Positions 44,961-57,600 of a stretch of DNA of 64,000 nt are shown here, piece after piece (the first letter of the stretch is position 1; each line of letters opens with the position of its first letter). The translations under genes were made by a program, and so were the position numbers. The DNA is from Motacilla alba alba (taxonomy: Eukaryota; Chordata; Aves; Passeriformes; Motacillidae): assembly GCF_015832195.1 (NCBI RefSeq), contig NC_052017.1, positions 105,554,429-105,618,428 on the forward strand, read 5' to 3'. Under the pieces are notes generated by a model. It was given only the letters and a program-made list of their open reading frames with translations, was not told the DNA's origin and made no database searches.

Positions 44961-47900
44961 TAACACTACGAGAGTGGTGCATCGACAGAGGGGGAAACAG
45001 GGTCTTTTTGGAAATCGCTTTGGGTAGCGCATACAACCGTGGTGCAGGTGAAAGAAAATTGTCAACTCACGCTGCTTCTGAGAGAAGCACAGACAAAAGC
45101 AACCCAAAAGAGAAATTGGGTGCTACAGGGGCTACAGGGACAGAAAGCGAAGTACTCGCTTTTTTCAATGCCCTTTGGTCCACCGCTCCTTCCCCTCTGT
45201 TTGTCCTACCCTTATTTATTCTCCCCTACACCTTTCATCTGAAGAGCTGGCACCTTGCTTTTCTGCCTTTAGCATATGAGAGGGGTTTTGCATTTTGAAA
45301 ACTCCCACAGTGCCTCCGAAATCCTGCAACAATTTATTAAAGGAGCAGAGAATCTTTGCAGTGTTGGGGGATGACCAAGTCTCTGTCATAAGCAGGGGCA
45401 CCGAAGAAGCAGGGCAGGAGCCACAGGTGCCATGACAAACTATCACAAAAGATTAGGATGAAACTTCTGTTCCAAAAGGGGGCAAGTTTAGACCTGAACA
45501 ATTCTTCTGAAACTCTTCGTGCATAAATAATGAGGCAGGTTTCATTTTTCTGTATTGTCTACAGCTACATGTATTTTTAATCTTTGAAGAAAGACATTGA
45601 AAAAAGAAGAAAAGGAACAATTTCCCGCCTGCAGATAACACGAATGTATCGTGTTTGAACTTCTACTGTTTTAATTAATTTATCTTACCTAAGAGATCTG
45701 CTTCCAGGGATGCTTTAGTAATAATTATAAAACATCTGAGAAGCTTCAGGGAAGGATCATATTGGCTTTCTTTTCTTAGGAGCAAAGCTTCAAGTTTGTT
45801 GCCCTTACTTTCAAAGCACTAGCTGTGTCATCCTTATACCTTTTCCTTTATTTCCTCCTTCTGCTTCTGACTTTGAGCCATCTTTCACAATGCCATAAAT
45901 GCTTTAAGCAACCTCACAATAAAACCTTTTCCTGTTTTGTACTTATTTTGTATACATGAATACAAAATTAAAATATGTATATTATCACCACATATTTCTT
46001 ACAAGTTTTATAATGAAGTAGAGCTATTGTCATCTACCTACTCTATAACCCATTGCAATGCAACACAGTGTTTACAGTTCAGTTTCACCCTTCAGCCAGT
46101 TAGTGCAGGGTTTTTCTCTGAGTCTGAGTAAGAAAGGCCTGAAAACAAATAACTTAATAAATTTAATTATTTAAAAAGACAAAAGTAAAGGCCAACAGAG
46201 ACAGCCAGTAAATCAGAAGTCATGATGCCCACGTTCCTGCTGCATTGGATTAATCCTGGATGGACTTCTTTGGCAGGCTGCCATCCCATCTCTGGAGAAA
46301 GGCTCCTCTTTGGCTGCAGTATTTTAGTTTTCTTACAAGAAAACAGCTAGTCCATAAAGGATGTTCACAAGAGAGCTTTACTCCTTGTATGCTTCTAGAT
46401 AAGGGCAAGGCTACACAGTTGCTATAATTGCCTGCACTCTGTGCCAAGGAGCTAGTGAAGTTGGTCCTGCTTCCAAGGGTTTTGTGCACCACAACCCAGG
46501 CTCGGAGGCAGCACAGCACAGACCTGGGCCTGCTCCACTTAACTGTACTGTGAATCACTGCCTCCTGGATGTACATGGCTCTCCTGGCCAGGATCACTAC
46601 GCTTCCCCTGCTTCTATCATCTTCAAAGAGTGTCTATTTTTCACCCACGTTTTGCCTCCTTGCACATCCCAGAGTAATAATGTCACAGTGCGTTTTGGAC
46701 TTTGAAGTGTGGAAATGAGAAAGAGAATGTTACTGATATCGAGGTTTTGTTCTCTTTTGTTTTGGTTTGGTTTGGTTTGGTTTTCATGTTATTCCTTTTT
46801 CAGATAACCTGCTGAAATTAGTGATTCAGAAAGCATGAAACATGTCCCATCTTAGGGCTGAACACACTGGCAAACAGCCTTGCTCAGAACTCACTGAACT
46901 GTTCGTCTGCGATTTTCGCAGTATAGTATTTTTTATGTCCCCTCTGTGATGGGACAATCTTCATTGCACTGACACGTTGTGTTCTTCCTCTTCAGACTAG
47001 AGCCTACTGGTTAAATTTGAGTTATATGACTGGGGAACAGAGTGCACACAGAGAAATGAGAAGTGGAAATAGTGAACTATACGTGATGGGTTGTATGTTC
47101 GTTTTCACACAGGAACATGTTAAATGAGTGTGTTTGTTAGCTCACCAGCAGTTATAAAAATTTGTTCCTTAGCAGCTTTCTTGCAGCCCTGGTGCACTTC
47201 CTGAGGAAACTGCTCCCCAACTCTGAAAAACAGTGCAGCAAGCACAGGTCCTTGCTGTATTTCCATACAGATTTTATTTACCAGGCTGGCAAAACACAGA
47301 CACAGGAGAATTAATTAATGTGCTGACACTCTCAGATGTGATTCTTGTGGATCTCTCTGGATTACCATGAGCAAATGCCAGTGAGTGATCAAAGCAAATG
47401 TTCATGTTGTTCTGAACTGCCTGCAATAGGAATTCTTGCAGATGCTAGTCTGTTGCTGAAGTTTCTTTCATACTTTGCAGGCATAACCACATAATGTGGT
47501 AAATTTGTAGATGGTGTGAGTTGGATTGCCTCCTGAGCTGAGAAATATTTTTTGCTGCTCAAAGCAGCACTGAAGCAAGCTCAGGTGGTTTCTTGAGGTA
47601 TCCTGTAGCAGGGAAAAAATATCCTGTAACAGAGAAAAGTTCCTTTTGACAGGCCTGTTTTTATCTGTATGCAGGTACGGCGGGAGAAAATGTGAGAATT
47701 CACTGCTGGTCCTCTTCTCTCAGGAGGCTCCTCAAACCTGCTAGTAGTTACTTCAAAGAAAAGCTTCTGGATTTCTGTAGCTCTACAGAAGGCCATTGTA
47801 CCCTGCTGTAGCCAGCACAAAAACTGGGTTGTGGCTAAATGAGCTAAATGAAGAAACATTTCTAACCAAGGTATTAAATCACCTGTAAATATGCTTCTCT

Positions 47901-50400
47901 TTAGTCTTACCAGACATGTAGTTTTAGAACAAGAACTAGGCTTGTTTAATGCACTTTCTTTTTCTTGTGAATAAGCCAGTTTTGTTTGGTTTAGTTCCAA
48001 AATGATAAATCAGCTGCATGTGGAGAGTTTACGTCTATGAACCTTACAGCTAATTTATGTCGGTTTAGACCACAATCTAGCAAAATGCATCACTGTGGAA
48101 CTGAAATCAGCTGAACTACTTTGTCCACAGATGGATAAATTCTCATTATTGGATGGCCCAATTAAGATTTCTATTACATTTTTTTGTGATGTAAAAACAA
48201 AGCGATTTCTATTGAATGTAGAGTGGAATTGGAGCATTAGAGAAAATCTAGTGTTTTGTTGGTAAGTAACTATAGGAAAATGCTCTCCTTGAGCTATTCT
48301 TAAGACGCTACTGGAATAGTCTCAGTAGAAAAAAATCCTGCCCAAAACCAGGGTCCAGAACTGAGGGGATTAATCGTTAGTAAATGACATGATGTGGCAT
48401 TGTCCTTATTTCTTCTCAATCTTCCTTTTTTTATTGAAAAAGAGGAGTTGAAAATACATCATGTTGTTTGAACTCCTGTATGCAAAATAAAAGAGGGTTA
48501 TGGAAATTTTACTCCAACTTTAATTTTTCTGTATTTCTTAGTTCTGTGCTTTTCACTTATTTGCGATTCACTCCTGATTGAATGAATATTATTTGTATCT
48601 CGTTTAAGCTTTTCATGCTCTAGTATTAGATTCCAGTTGCAGAATGAAACAAGTAATTACCCAGTGCCCTGACAAGACAGAACAAAGAATTTGAATTCAA
48701 GGTAGCAATTTGGGCTGCTCCCTGACCTCAGGATTTTCTTTGGCTTAATTGATTTGATTTGAGATTTAAATGTTTTTCTTTGCCATCTGTGGTTCACATA
48801 GCAGTCTTTGTGAACTGATGGACCAAGGTTAGACTTTGTTACCATTTCAAATACCAAAATTATTGCATTGCTGTCAAGAGTATCATTTTGGGAGATGCCT
48901 CACCATAAAGAACAGTGAGGTTCAGTTATATTCTTTTAGAATGCCCCAAATAGTTTAGAAAATTCCACTGTGTGCTGTTATCCTTTGTTTGAAAGCTGTA
49001 GATATGTATTTCATATCTGCTTTAGTGGAATGTTTCAGACAGACAAAGACAGTAATTATCTGGTAAATACTCCTGTGCACCATATAAGTTCAGCTACTCT
49101 TATTAATTTAGTATCTCTAAACATGCTGGAGATTCATTAGCCACATTTATCTCCATTTCTATTTACTAAGACTTGTCACAAATATAAATGACAATGAAAG
49201 GAAATTAGCAAGTCCTCTGAAATCTGTCAGAGATGTCTATAGTCCATACAGTTTTTGTGATTTATTCTCTGTGCCTCCTTATCTGGTACAGTTTCTTCCT
49301 GGCCCAATGGCAGATTACTGAAGTCTTTCATATCAATGCTTTTATATGATTTAGAGACAACAATCATAAAAAATGGCAATAACATTTTAGAGTTATTTAA
49401 TAATAAAAAATGTGTACAGTAAAGTCACTTGTTCAGCTAAGTCAAAACTAGCAACTTATGAAGCACAAGCATCATACAGAGATTGTTGTCAAAAAGTTTA
49501 AGTTTTGTCATAGTTCCCTATTTAGATTTATAAGGCAATTTACTATTAGGATGAACAGATGGAGCACCATCTTTTCTAGGTCCTTATGGATTAAAGCTTT
49601 CAGTTATGCTTTGGTCAGAAATATATTGATTAAACAATAAGCTCTCTGTCTGTCTACGTTTCTTCCTCTCTTTTAAAATTAACTGGAATATGTGACTTTG
49701 TCTGATAAAATATGCATTTTTGTCATGTTCTGAGACTGGGTACATTCTTTTTTATTATTTTTTTAAAAAATAATTAAACCAACTCTGTGATACTGAAGAC
49801 AAAGATGGTCTTGGAGTCACTCTAACTCTGAAATAATTTCTGCACAACTGCTGTGCAACCAGTAGCTCTCCATCCAGAATATATGTAGTTGATAATACAG
49901 CGCTAGTTTTATCCCTACTCAGTATCATCCTGTTTTGTTTTTTTTCCCCCCTTCTTTTTTTCTTTTTTTTCTTTTCTGTATGTTGTTAGTTTTAGTTTTT
50001 GTTTTGTCAGCTTTGCCTGATTGACACAATCATTCTGAACTCTAATCCTGTTCTCTGGAATGGGTGCAAATTCTCCAAGTTTTCCAGAAAGGCAAAGCGA
50101 AGTTTACCTTGAATTCTTCCCAGCTGTGTCTGTATAAAATCACACTGGAAAAACCCATAAATTACAAAAATGGTGAAACCCATGCTTTAGACGCAAGGAC
50201 ATCTTTACTGATCAGTGCTGTCTCTAAAAGAGATGCCTTAAACTTCCCAAGGTTAAACAGAAGAAATGGATTTCTAGAATGGTAATGAAAACTGCTTGAA
50301 ACACCTGTTACTCTTTTAAATAATTTTTAAAGGAAATGTTGTAGTTATGTCAATCGTTGCATCCAGAGTCCCATTAACAAAAGGTGAAAATGGCTGTGTT
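44961..50400. other. Intergenic region between OSBPL1A and IMPACT
   Basis: AT-rich, no convincing gene. Contains a (TTTGG)n stretch at 46756-46784 and single-exon ORFs on the minus strand at 46250-46597 (115 codons) and 47581-48000 (139 codons) with no recognised domain, codon pattern or splice context. Confidence 0.55.
46756..46784 (+). repeat. (TTTGG)n simple repeat
   Basis: Four perfect tttgg units at 46761-46780 flanked by imperfect copies. Intergenic. Confidence 0.85.
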
Positions 50401-50405
50401 ATAAA

Positions 50406-50879
50406 TGTTATTGCCAATTAAATAGAATAAATAATTTGCGAGAGCCAAATTATGATAAAGTAACAAAGTGTAAAATTTATTTCGCGTTTGAATGACAAAA
50501 ATCTGGGTCAGCCATGAATTGGACAGAGGACTTAAGCTCTGGGTGACACACGTACACAGCTCTAAGCCCCTACATGCATCAGAGTGGTAGTGGCACACCA
50601 TAGCTGTGTCTGAGTCCAGTTCTTATACTCTTTTTCTTGCCGCAGGCCAGGATGTCCTTTGTCCTTTTCTTAATCAAGTAAGTCCCAAAGCTTCTCCGGT
50701 CTCAGGATAAAGCTATCAGATGGAAAACGGTCCAGTTCTCGATGTCTTGGGAATAATTCATTGGCTTCTTGTCTCCTGCTAGACAGAGCTTGAGAGCCGT
50801 GCTTACAATACAAAAAACCCGCGTCCGGGAAGATATACAAGTTAAACATCTCCTTACTGGTAGTTCTTTGCATGTTACA
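50406..50879 (-). mobile_element. Probable solo LTR of an endogenous retrovirus
   Basis: On the minus strand the block begins TGTAACATGC and ends GGCAATAACA, giving TGT...ACA ends with imperfect inverted termini. In order it holds a TATA box (GTATAAGA, 50628-50621), then about 145 bp later a polyadenylation signal (AATAAA, 50481-50476), the U3-R-U5 layout of a retroviral LTR. It is locally CpG-richer (cccgcgtccggg) than its surroundings. No gag, pol or env is adjacent. No target-site duplication was found at these borders, so the ends, especially the U3 end which could extend to about 51055, are provisional. A 67-codon ORF in U3 is taken as chance. Confidence 0.5.
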
Positions 50880-51329
50880 GGATTTCCCAGAAACAGACTA
50901 TAGGCTTGAATGGATTACCATCGGATATGTCATCTCCCCTGACTATCTGTAGCAAGGTGTACCACTCTTTACTTAGTTAGAATTCCTGAAATCCCGTGCT
51001 GCTTCCCCTTCTTCACATGTAAATGTAGTCAGGCTACGTGTGATATGTGTATGACAACAGATTTCCCAACCCCTGCAAGCCACTTTCCTTAGCTTTTGGG
51101 AACTTGTCTGGGCAAGCCTCCTGTGACAGTAAAAGAGACCCCAATCTTCTCATAACCAACCTTAGCTTATTCCATTCTTTTCACATTTGTAACTATATTA
51201 CATTCAGTATATCACTTTATTTTCCTATGAATTTTGACACATTTGTAACAGCTGCATCAGTAAAATCCTCAGTGGAACAGAACTGCTTACACACTTTTGT
51301 TTAAAAACAGGATGTAGGGAATACGGGAA

Positions 51330-51640
51330 AAGTTCCAGGACGGATGTACAGCAGGTTGTGCGGCAGCGCAGGAGGCAGGAGCACCCGCTCCCGGCGTCCC
51401 TGCGGCGGAAGGAAGGGCCCTCAGCGTCGCCGCCGCGGCTGCGCACACGGCGCGGCGCCGGGCTGCCCCTGGGCTTTTCCCTGCTTCTCCTTCCCTTCCT
51501 CCTGCTCCTTCCCTCGGGTCCGATGGCGGCGAGTGACACGGAAAGGGCTCAGCAGCAGGTGAGCGGCGGAGGGGGCCGCGGGGAAAGCGGTGACTTCAGG
51601 GGGCTCCCGGTGAGCCCCGGCTCCCGAGCGGCTCCGTGCC
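51330..51640 (+). promoter_or_regulatory. IMPACT: IMPACT promoter, CpG-rich
   Basis: About 300 bp of CpG-dense DNA starting abruptly after AT-rich intergenic sequence and covering the IMPACT first exon. No TATA box. The start site was not determined. Small compared with the two OSBPL1A islands. Confidence 0.7.
51523..51558 (+). CDS. IMPACT: IMPACT exon 1, coding part
   Basis: Encodes MAASDTERAQQQ, residues 1-12, ending CAG|GTGAGC in phase 0. The ATG context is tccgATGg: G at +4 but C at -3, so only moderate. No in-frame ATG precedes it in the CpG-rich leader, although the frame stays open upstream. Confidence 0.88.
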
Positions 51641-54600
51641 CGCTGTGGCGCGCCTGCACCGCCGCGCTTCAGGCGTTTCATTTCCAGGGGGAAGGCACTT
51701 CCCCGGTTTTTCTTTATGGGAATTTGCTGACTATCTGCTCCTCCTCAGGACGAGCTTAGTGCCGAACCCTCGGGGTCGTTCGCCTGCCGGGGTCCGATCC
51801 AGCGAGCCAGGAGCAGCACCCGACTGGGAGCTGCAGGGAGCGTGTTGGCGTCTGCTCCCTGTCACTTTGCTCGCCTTGTCACTGCCTGGATGACAGGATT
51901 ATCCAGAGACATTCAAAAGCTGTTGTGTGGGTGTGAGAACTAAACAAAGGTTACTTAAAAATATCACAGGGTCAGTTAGGTTGGAAAATACCTCTGAGAT
52001 ATCAAGTCCAACCTGTGACTGAACACTGCCGTGTCAACTAGACCAGGGTGCTGGGTGCCACATCCAGTCTTTCCTTAAATACCTCCGGGCACAGTGACTC
52101 CACCACCTCCCTGGGCAGCCCATTCTAATGTCTAATCACCCCTTCTGTGAAGAAATTCTTCCTAAGGTCCAACTTAAACCTGGTGCGCCTGAAGTCCTGT
52201 GAATCAGGACTGGATCCCCAATACTTAGGGCCTTCCAGTGCAGTCAATCTTGTCACGTCTGTCAATGAATTGTAGAAGAGGAAGACTTTAAAGAGATGAA
52301 AATATGATTGGCACACAAAGTTGTGTGGGTTTTATGGGGGGGGTATTCACTTTTGCTTTTTTCCTTTTTTTTAGATTGATGAAATTGAAGCCCTTTCATC
52401 GATCTATGGTGATGATTGGTGTGTTGTTGATGAAGATGAAAAAATCTATTGCATTAAGATTAGCGATTGTCTGGATCAACCAAAATGGACCCTCTGTTTG
52501 CAGGTATAGTGGTGGTGAGAAGTTTAGCATTAATTTTGCAGTTAGACTGATGCGATTGAAACCCTTTAAATATGGTTTATTATCTAGTCAGATGATTAGG
52601 AAGCTTTTGGATTGGAGTCTGTGATAAGACTTTTTAGTGATTCTTCCTGTAACACATTGGTGTGCTTGTGATATAGTCAGTAATTGCATATCCTAATTCC
52701 ACACCTAACCAAAGCATTTCAGTGTGTTTCACCTAAGACTAATTTCTGAAATACTTTTACATCGACTTTGTGCCTCAGTGACTCAATCTACTGCAGTTGC
52801 ATCTAGATTTGCTTTCTGGAAAGTGTTGAGACAAAAGGAAATTTGGATCAACTTAATTGATCCAACTCCTTACTTTATGTTTTCAGAACTGAAAGCAGTT
52901 AAGTTTACTTAGTGTAAGAAACATGAAAGTGTCTACTTAGGGAAATGTGGTATAACTCTTTTAAGTCCAGTAACCATGTGTGCAGCTTCTTTCATTTTTT
53001 TTCTGTACTTTATTTTGCATCCTTATAAATTTCCCCAAAAACCATAATTGTATGCATTACCATTATTGGAGTTTTAAATGCAGATATTCACTGTTTCTTG
53101 TAATTCTGTAGCAACATACCCAACTGTTTTCTTCATTTGTAATGCTAACTGTAGTCCTGGTGCTTGTAATCAGAGTCCTTCAGTAAAGCTCATCTAGGTG
53201 AGGGTAGTGCAATGAATACATATCCTGAATTTCTTTCAGGTGATTTTGCCACCAGGATATCCAACTGCAGAGCCACCTATTTATCAACTAAAGTAGGTGA
53301 TGTTTTCTTGCAAACATTTGTGTTTGATGCTAATTGTTTTCCTGTAAGTGGAAGTTTAGTTAAAATACTCCTTGAATTAAAGTATACCAACAATGGGGAA
53401 TGTTTCCAGCAAGGATATTCTATTCTTTATCCTGCTTTTTTCAAGATGTTTGCAGCTGGAATCTTGATGGTTGGCAAAGTTATATTTACAAGGTGTTCAT
53501 CATATTTATTTGGGAATGTTGGAAGCAGCAACGTTTCACAATATAGCACAATTTTCATTGCATTTCTTTTCATTCTAGTGCCCCTTGGCTTCGAGGACAA
53601 GATTATACAGAACTAGCAAATAGCTTGGAAGAGATATATATGTAAGTTTGAGACTGGATAGAAAAAGTAGACAATGTATTTTCAGTTTCTATCTGTTCTG
53701 CACTTGAATGTTAAAACACAGGATACGAAAACATTTGGGTGTCTTAGAGCATAAGTGGCATGCCAGTTTTTCTTAAAAGCTAAGGGGTATGTAGGTTTTA
53801 AAATAAACACATGCAGAATCTCTTAACTGGAATCCGGAACATTGTGGACTCTTTATTATCACAGTGTGCAGCTAACTAATACAGGGCATAATGGATGCGT
53901 GAGAATAAACAGCATTTAGAAATACTCAAATTACATGATTTTGAATTGCTGTGAAAGTGGGCTGGAAAATGTAGTAATTTTATATGGTTTATTTAATTTT
54001 TTTAGATCCCAGAGATTATATAAAATAAAGGAAATAAAAACATAGGGAAGCACAATCATGCCCCAGACAGTGAAATCTGAGCATCTTGCGTAAGAAATGT
54101 TTTTTAAATGCCATAAAGAAGAGACTGCTTAGCTTGCATAAGGGCTTTTTATTTTTATTAACTGAGTTTCTTAGTTAATTAGCAACAGATCATTTAAGCA
54201 AGTAAAATTTCATTTGAATTGTTAAAAATGTGCAAGGATTTTAAGTGGAAAGTTCTGTGTGATCATATTCACCACAGTTTTTCAGTGGAGCAAGAAGGAC
54301 AGAGGTTGTCCTTAATGCTGTCCAGATTCAAAGGATTTGATGGAATCTCTACCACAGGTAGAGCTGCTGGGTCCTTTTTTGTTCCCCCCTGTGCAGTCCT
54401 GTAGGCTGTCAAATTGTGCTGGTTCAGCTCCCTTCTCTCTATATCAGCTGCTGGTCAGAGTCCTCGCTGGTCTGCTCTCACTGCTGTTTGTTCAGCAGGA
54501 AGTGAAGTGTTTGTACTTTAGGCCGTGTATGTACTTTAGATCATTTTAATCAGTTTAAAAACCGGGAGTAATCACTGATGTGCACAGTATTTGTGAAAAC

Positions 54601-57600
54601 CTTTTATCTGTTCAATAAATGCTTGTCAGATGAACAGAGATACTCTGCATCATTTACATTGTGTTTGACCAAGTTTCTAGTCCCTAGGGATCTAAGTTGT
54701 GTAGTTCTGCATTCTAAATCAACATGAACTATACTGTCAATCGCTGTGGAAAAAATGGATATTTATAGATCACAAGTCTGTTTTAGGAGACACAAAGTAA
54801 TTTACAACTATTCAGAAACTGTAATCGGGTGACAGTTGGAGAAGTTGCTGTTTACTGTTGTAAAAGGGGAAATTCTATTCCTCTTCTAGTCTCTCTCTCC
54901 ACTAAAAAAAAAGTCTTCAGATGTTAAAGCAGTTTTTCTGTACAATAAGCTGTGTGAAATCAGGGTGTTGAATTGTTCTGGAGTCAGTCTGGATTTTGAA
55001 GTGAGAGCTACAAGTTCATGAAATTCTTATTTTTGCTTGAATATTTTTTCTGAAAATATGTATGCTTATTTGAATTTGATTGTTTCCAGCAGTAGTGCTG
55101 TATCCATTAACCAGAGTTTAAATGCCTAATTTTGTTACTTACCTGGTGCCCAGATGGTGGCAGTAAGAATAAAATTAATGAGAAACCTTGAGATATCTAT
55201 GGCCCTAAATCTTTGGTTTTGTTTCTTAGACAAACACGCATAGTTCATAACCATTTTAACCATTTGAAATGTGTTTTGAGTTGTTTGGGTCCTGCTGCAC
55301 ATAAAGGAAGCATTTATTTACTCCTAACATGTGTATATAAAATGTGTTCATCACGTCCTCCCTCAGTACCTAAATACACACCTGTGCCCCCTTAATGAAG
55401 CCTCCTAGGCCTAAATCTTTGTCTCCCTGTCCTATAGCACTGCCCATTACTCAAACTAGTCTTTCATTCCAATGCTCCACTGACCTACTATCACAGTCCA
55501 CTGATAAGTTTTTCACCCAGTGCGCTACTGAAACAGAACTTTACACAAGCCTGCTTAAGCTCTTTATCTCACTAGCTTACGTTCAGTTTCTGTGTGTCTG
55601 AAATCTGTGTGTTATTTTAGGTACTTTCCAAGTGAAATTTGCAAAAGTGATTCCTCATTTTCCATGACCTTTTACTTCCAGACAGAACCTCGGTGAAAGT
55701 ATACTGTATTTGTGGGTGGAGAAGATACGAGAAGTTCTGGTAGAAAAGGCACAGTCTTCAGATCCAGGTACTTCAGAAAACACATGGGGTTTTTATTGTC
55801 CTTCTTCTTCCACTGCAAAGTAAGATTTCAGTACAAGTTAGCTTAGGCCCGCTTTTGAATTAGATCTAAATATCAGAGAACAGTCTCCTGTGTCAGGGCT
55901 TATTGTTTTACAGTGGCAGTGTCCCTTTTTAAAAAGCATTAGGGAAAAGAGGGTGGGGGTAGCCTGTGAACTGGAGCAAGGTCTGCAGTTCTCTCAGGAA
56001 TGAAATTATTTGCTTGAAAGGATAGTGCTGTCCACAGGTACATTATGCATTGCCCTCCATTATAATAATAATCCAAAGGATTATTATAATGTAATATAAT
56101 AATAATTAATTATTATTAATATTAATATATTAATATTATTATATTATATTAATTAATTACCAGTAATTAATTTCTGGTGTTGAGTGCACTGTTGGAGGAT
56201 TGGAATTCAAGAGAAGATAAACTTTAGCGGACTATGCAGACAAATGACCAAGTATTCTATCCTTTTACTTTTCTGTCCTTTCATTCATTTTACTTTATTG
56301 GGATGAGAAGTACATCGTAGAGTTGCAGTGATTCTTCTCCCTTATTCTTACAAAGTTTGTGTAAATTCTCAGTTGTTGTTTCAAAAAATGGAGGGGCGGG
56401 GTTTGTGCATTAAAATGCTAAACTGCTATGAAATATGTGAGTGATGTGTGCATGCACCGTGGCAAAAGGAAACAGAACTACTTTTCTCTGTCAGGGATGT
56501 TACCTTTGTCCTGTGAGAAATAAAAGTCTGAAGAAAAAAAATTTCATTTAAAGTGTGGTTTCAAGATAAGGTCTAGTGTTAGTCCGTCGATAAACTGTGC
56601 ATTTTGTTGCTACATCAGAGATATTGGAGAAGCCATTCTTCACTGATGTGACTAAAAGAGTGGACACTGAAAAGTGAAAATTTTACTGACAATATTGGAA
56701 GTTTGGATATTTTGACCACAACCTTACAGCTTCCATTTTTGGATGTGTTTTATCACCCCTGTTTTTTTCATTTTTATAAAACCTGCATCATAGGCCCTCT
56801 AAATAGGAATAAAACTGTGATATATTAATTTGGCTCTAAATCCAGATGTCAGAACCCTGTATATTTCCTCCTTTGTTATTGACTATTATTTTTTGGACGT
56901 TCTATGCATGAAGGTTTTTTGGAATCCCAGAATACTTGAAGCATGTTGAGAGAGATGTTTCAAATCTAATAATTTTTTATCTAATAATTTTATACCCTCA
57001 TGAAGTAGCATTGAGCAACAGCTATACATTTTGCCCCAAATGACCAGTAAATGGCTGGAGTCATTTGAAACATCAGCTTAAATTGATCCCTAAATTCAGA
57101 TTAAACTTAGCATTTTGAATGTTTAATGGAAATAGTAAACATTATTGTTCTTTTTTTCTTAGAAATACTGTTACTTACTATTGAAACAGAAGGTCTTATG
57201 GAAGGATCCCATAGTATGAGTATTTTATTTTTAATTCTCAGGAATTTTTAACTTTATACTGGGCTGAGTACTTTTGGGTTTTGTTGTAATTAATATTACT
57301 ATTCTTCATTTAATAATTTTTCACGTCAAGCTGTTTTGCGCTGAGAAGACAGAGACTTTGGAGAAAAAGAGTTTGAAATTTTGTTTTGCTTGTCTTGCAA
57401 AAAATGTCTAATAAATTCTACTACTTGTATCTTAATAGAACCAGATATTAAGAAAACCACTGAAGAAGTTGATGAAGATGATGGAGATGATTTTCTTCTA
57501 GACTATCAGCCCACTCAGGAAGACCAAATTAAAATGTTAAATTACATGACACCTGAAGGTCAGGAAGGTAAAAAATATACTTATGTTAATTCTGTTGAAA

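Noticed and set aside
46250..46597. 115-codon minus-strand ORF between the genes
   Set aside because: Open on the opposite strand too; no recognisable product.
47581..48000. 139-codon minus-strand ORF between the genes
   Set aside because: No domain, no CpG promoter, no splice sites in keeping with a gene. A search would settle it, but the sequence alone does not support a gene.
50670..50873. 67-codon minus-strand ORF that looks protein-like
   Set aside because: It lies in the U3 part of the probable LTR, upstream of its TATA box, so it is better explained as LTR sequence than as an exon.
53212..53616. 134-codon plus-strand ORF spanning IMPACT exons 3 and 4
   Set aside because: It reads through intron 3 in a frame other than that of IMPACT. 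The spliced frame matches the family, this one does not.
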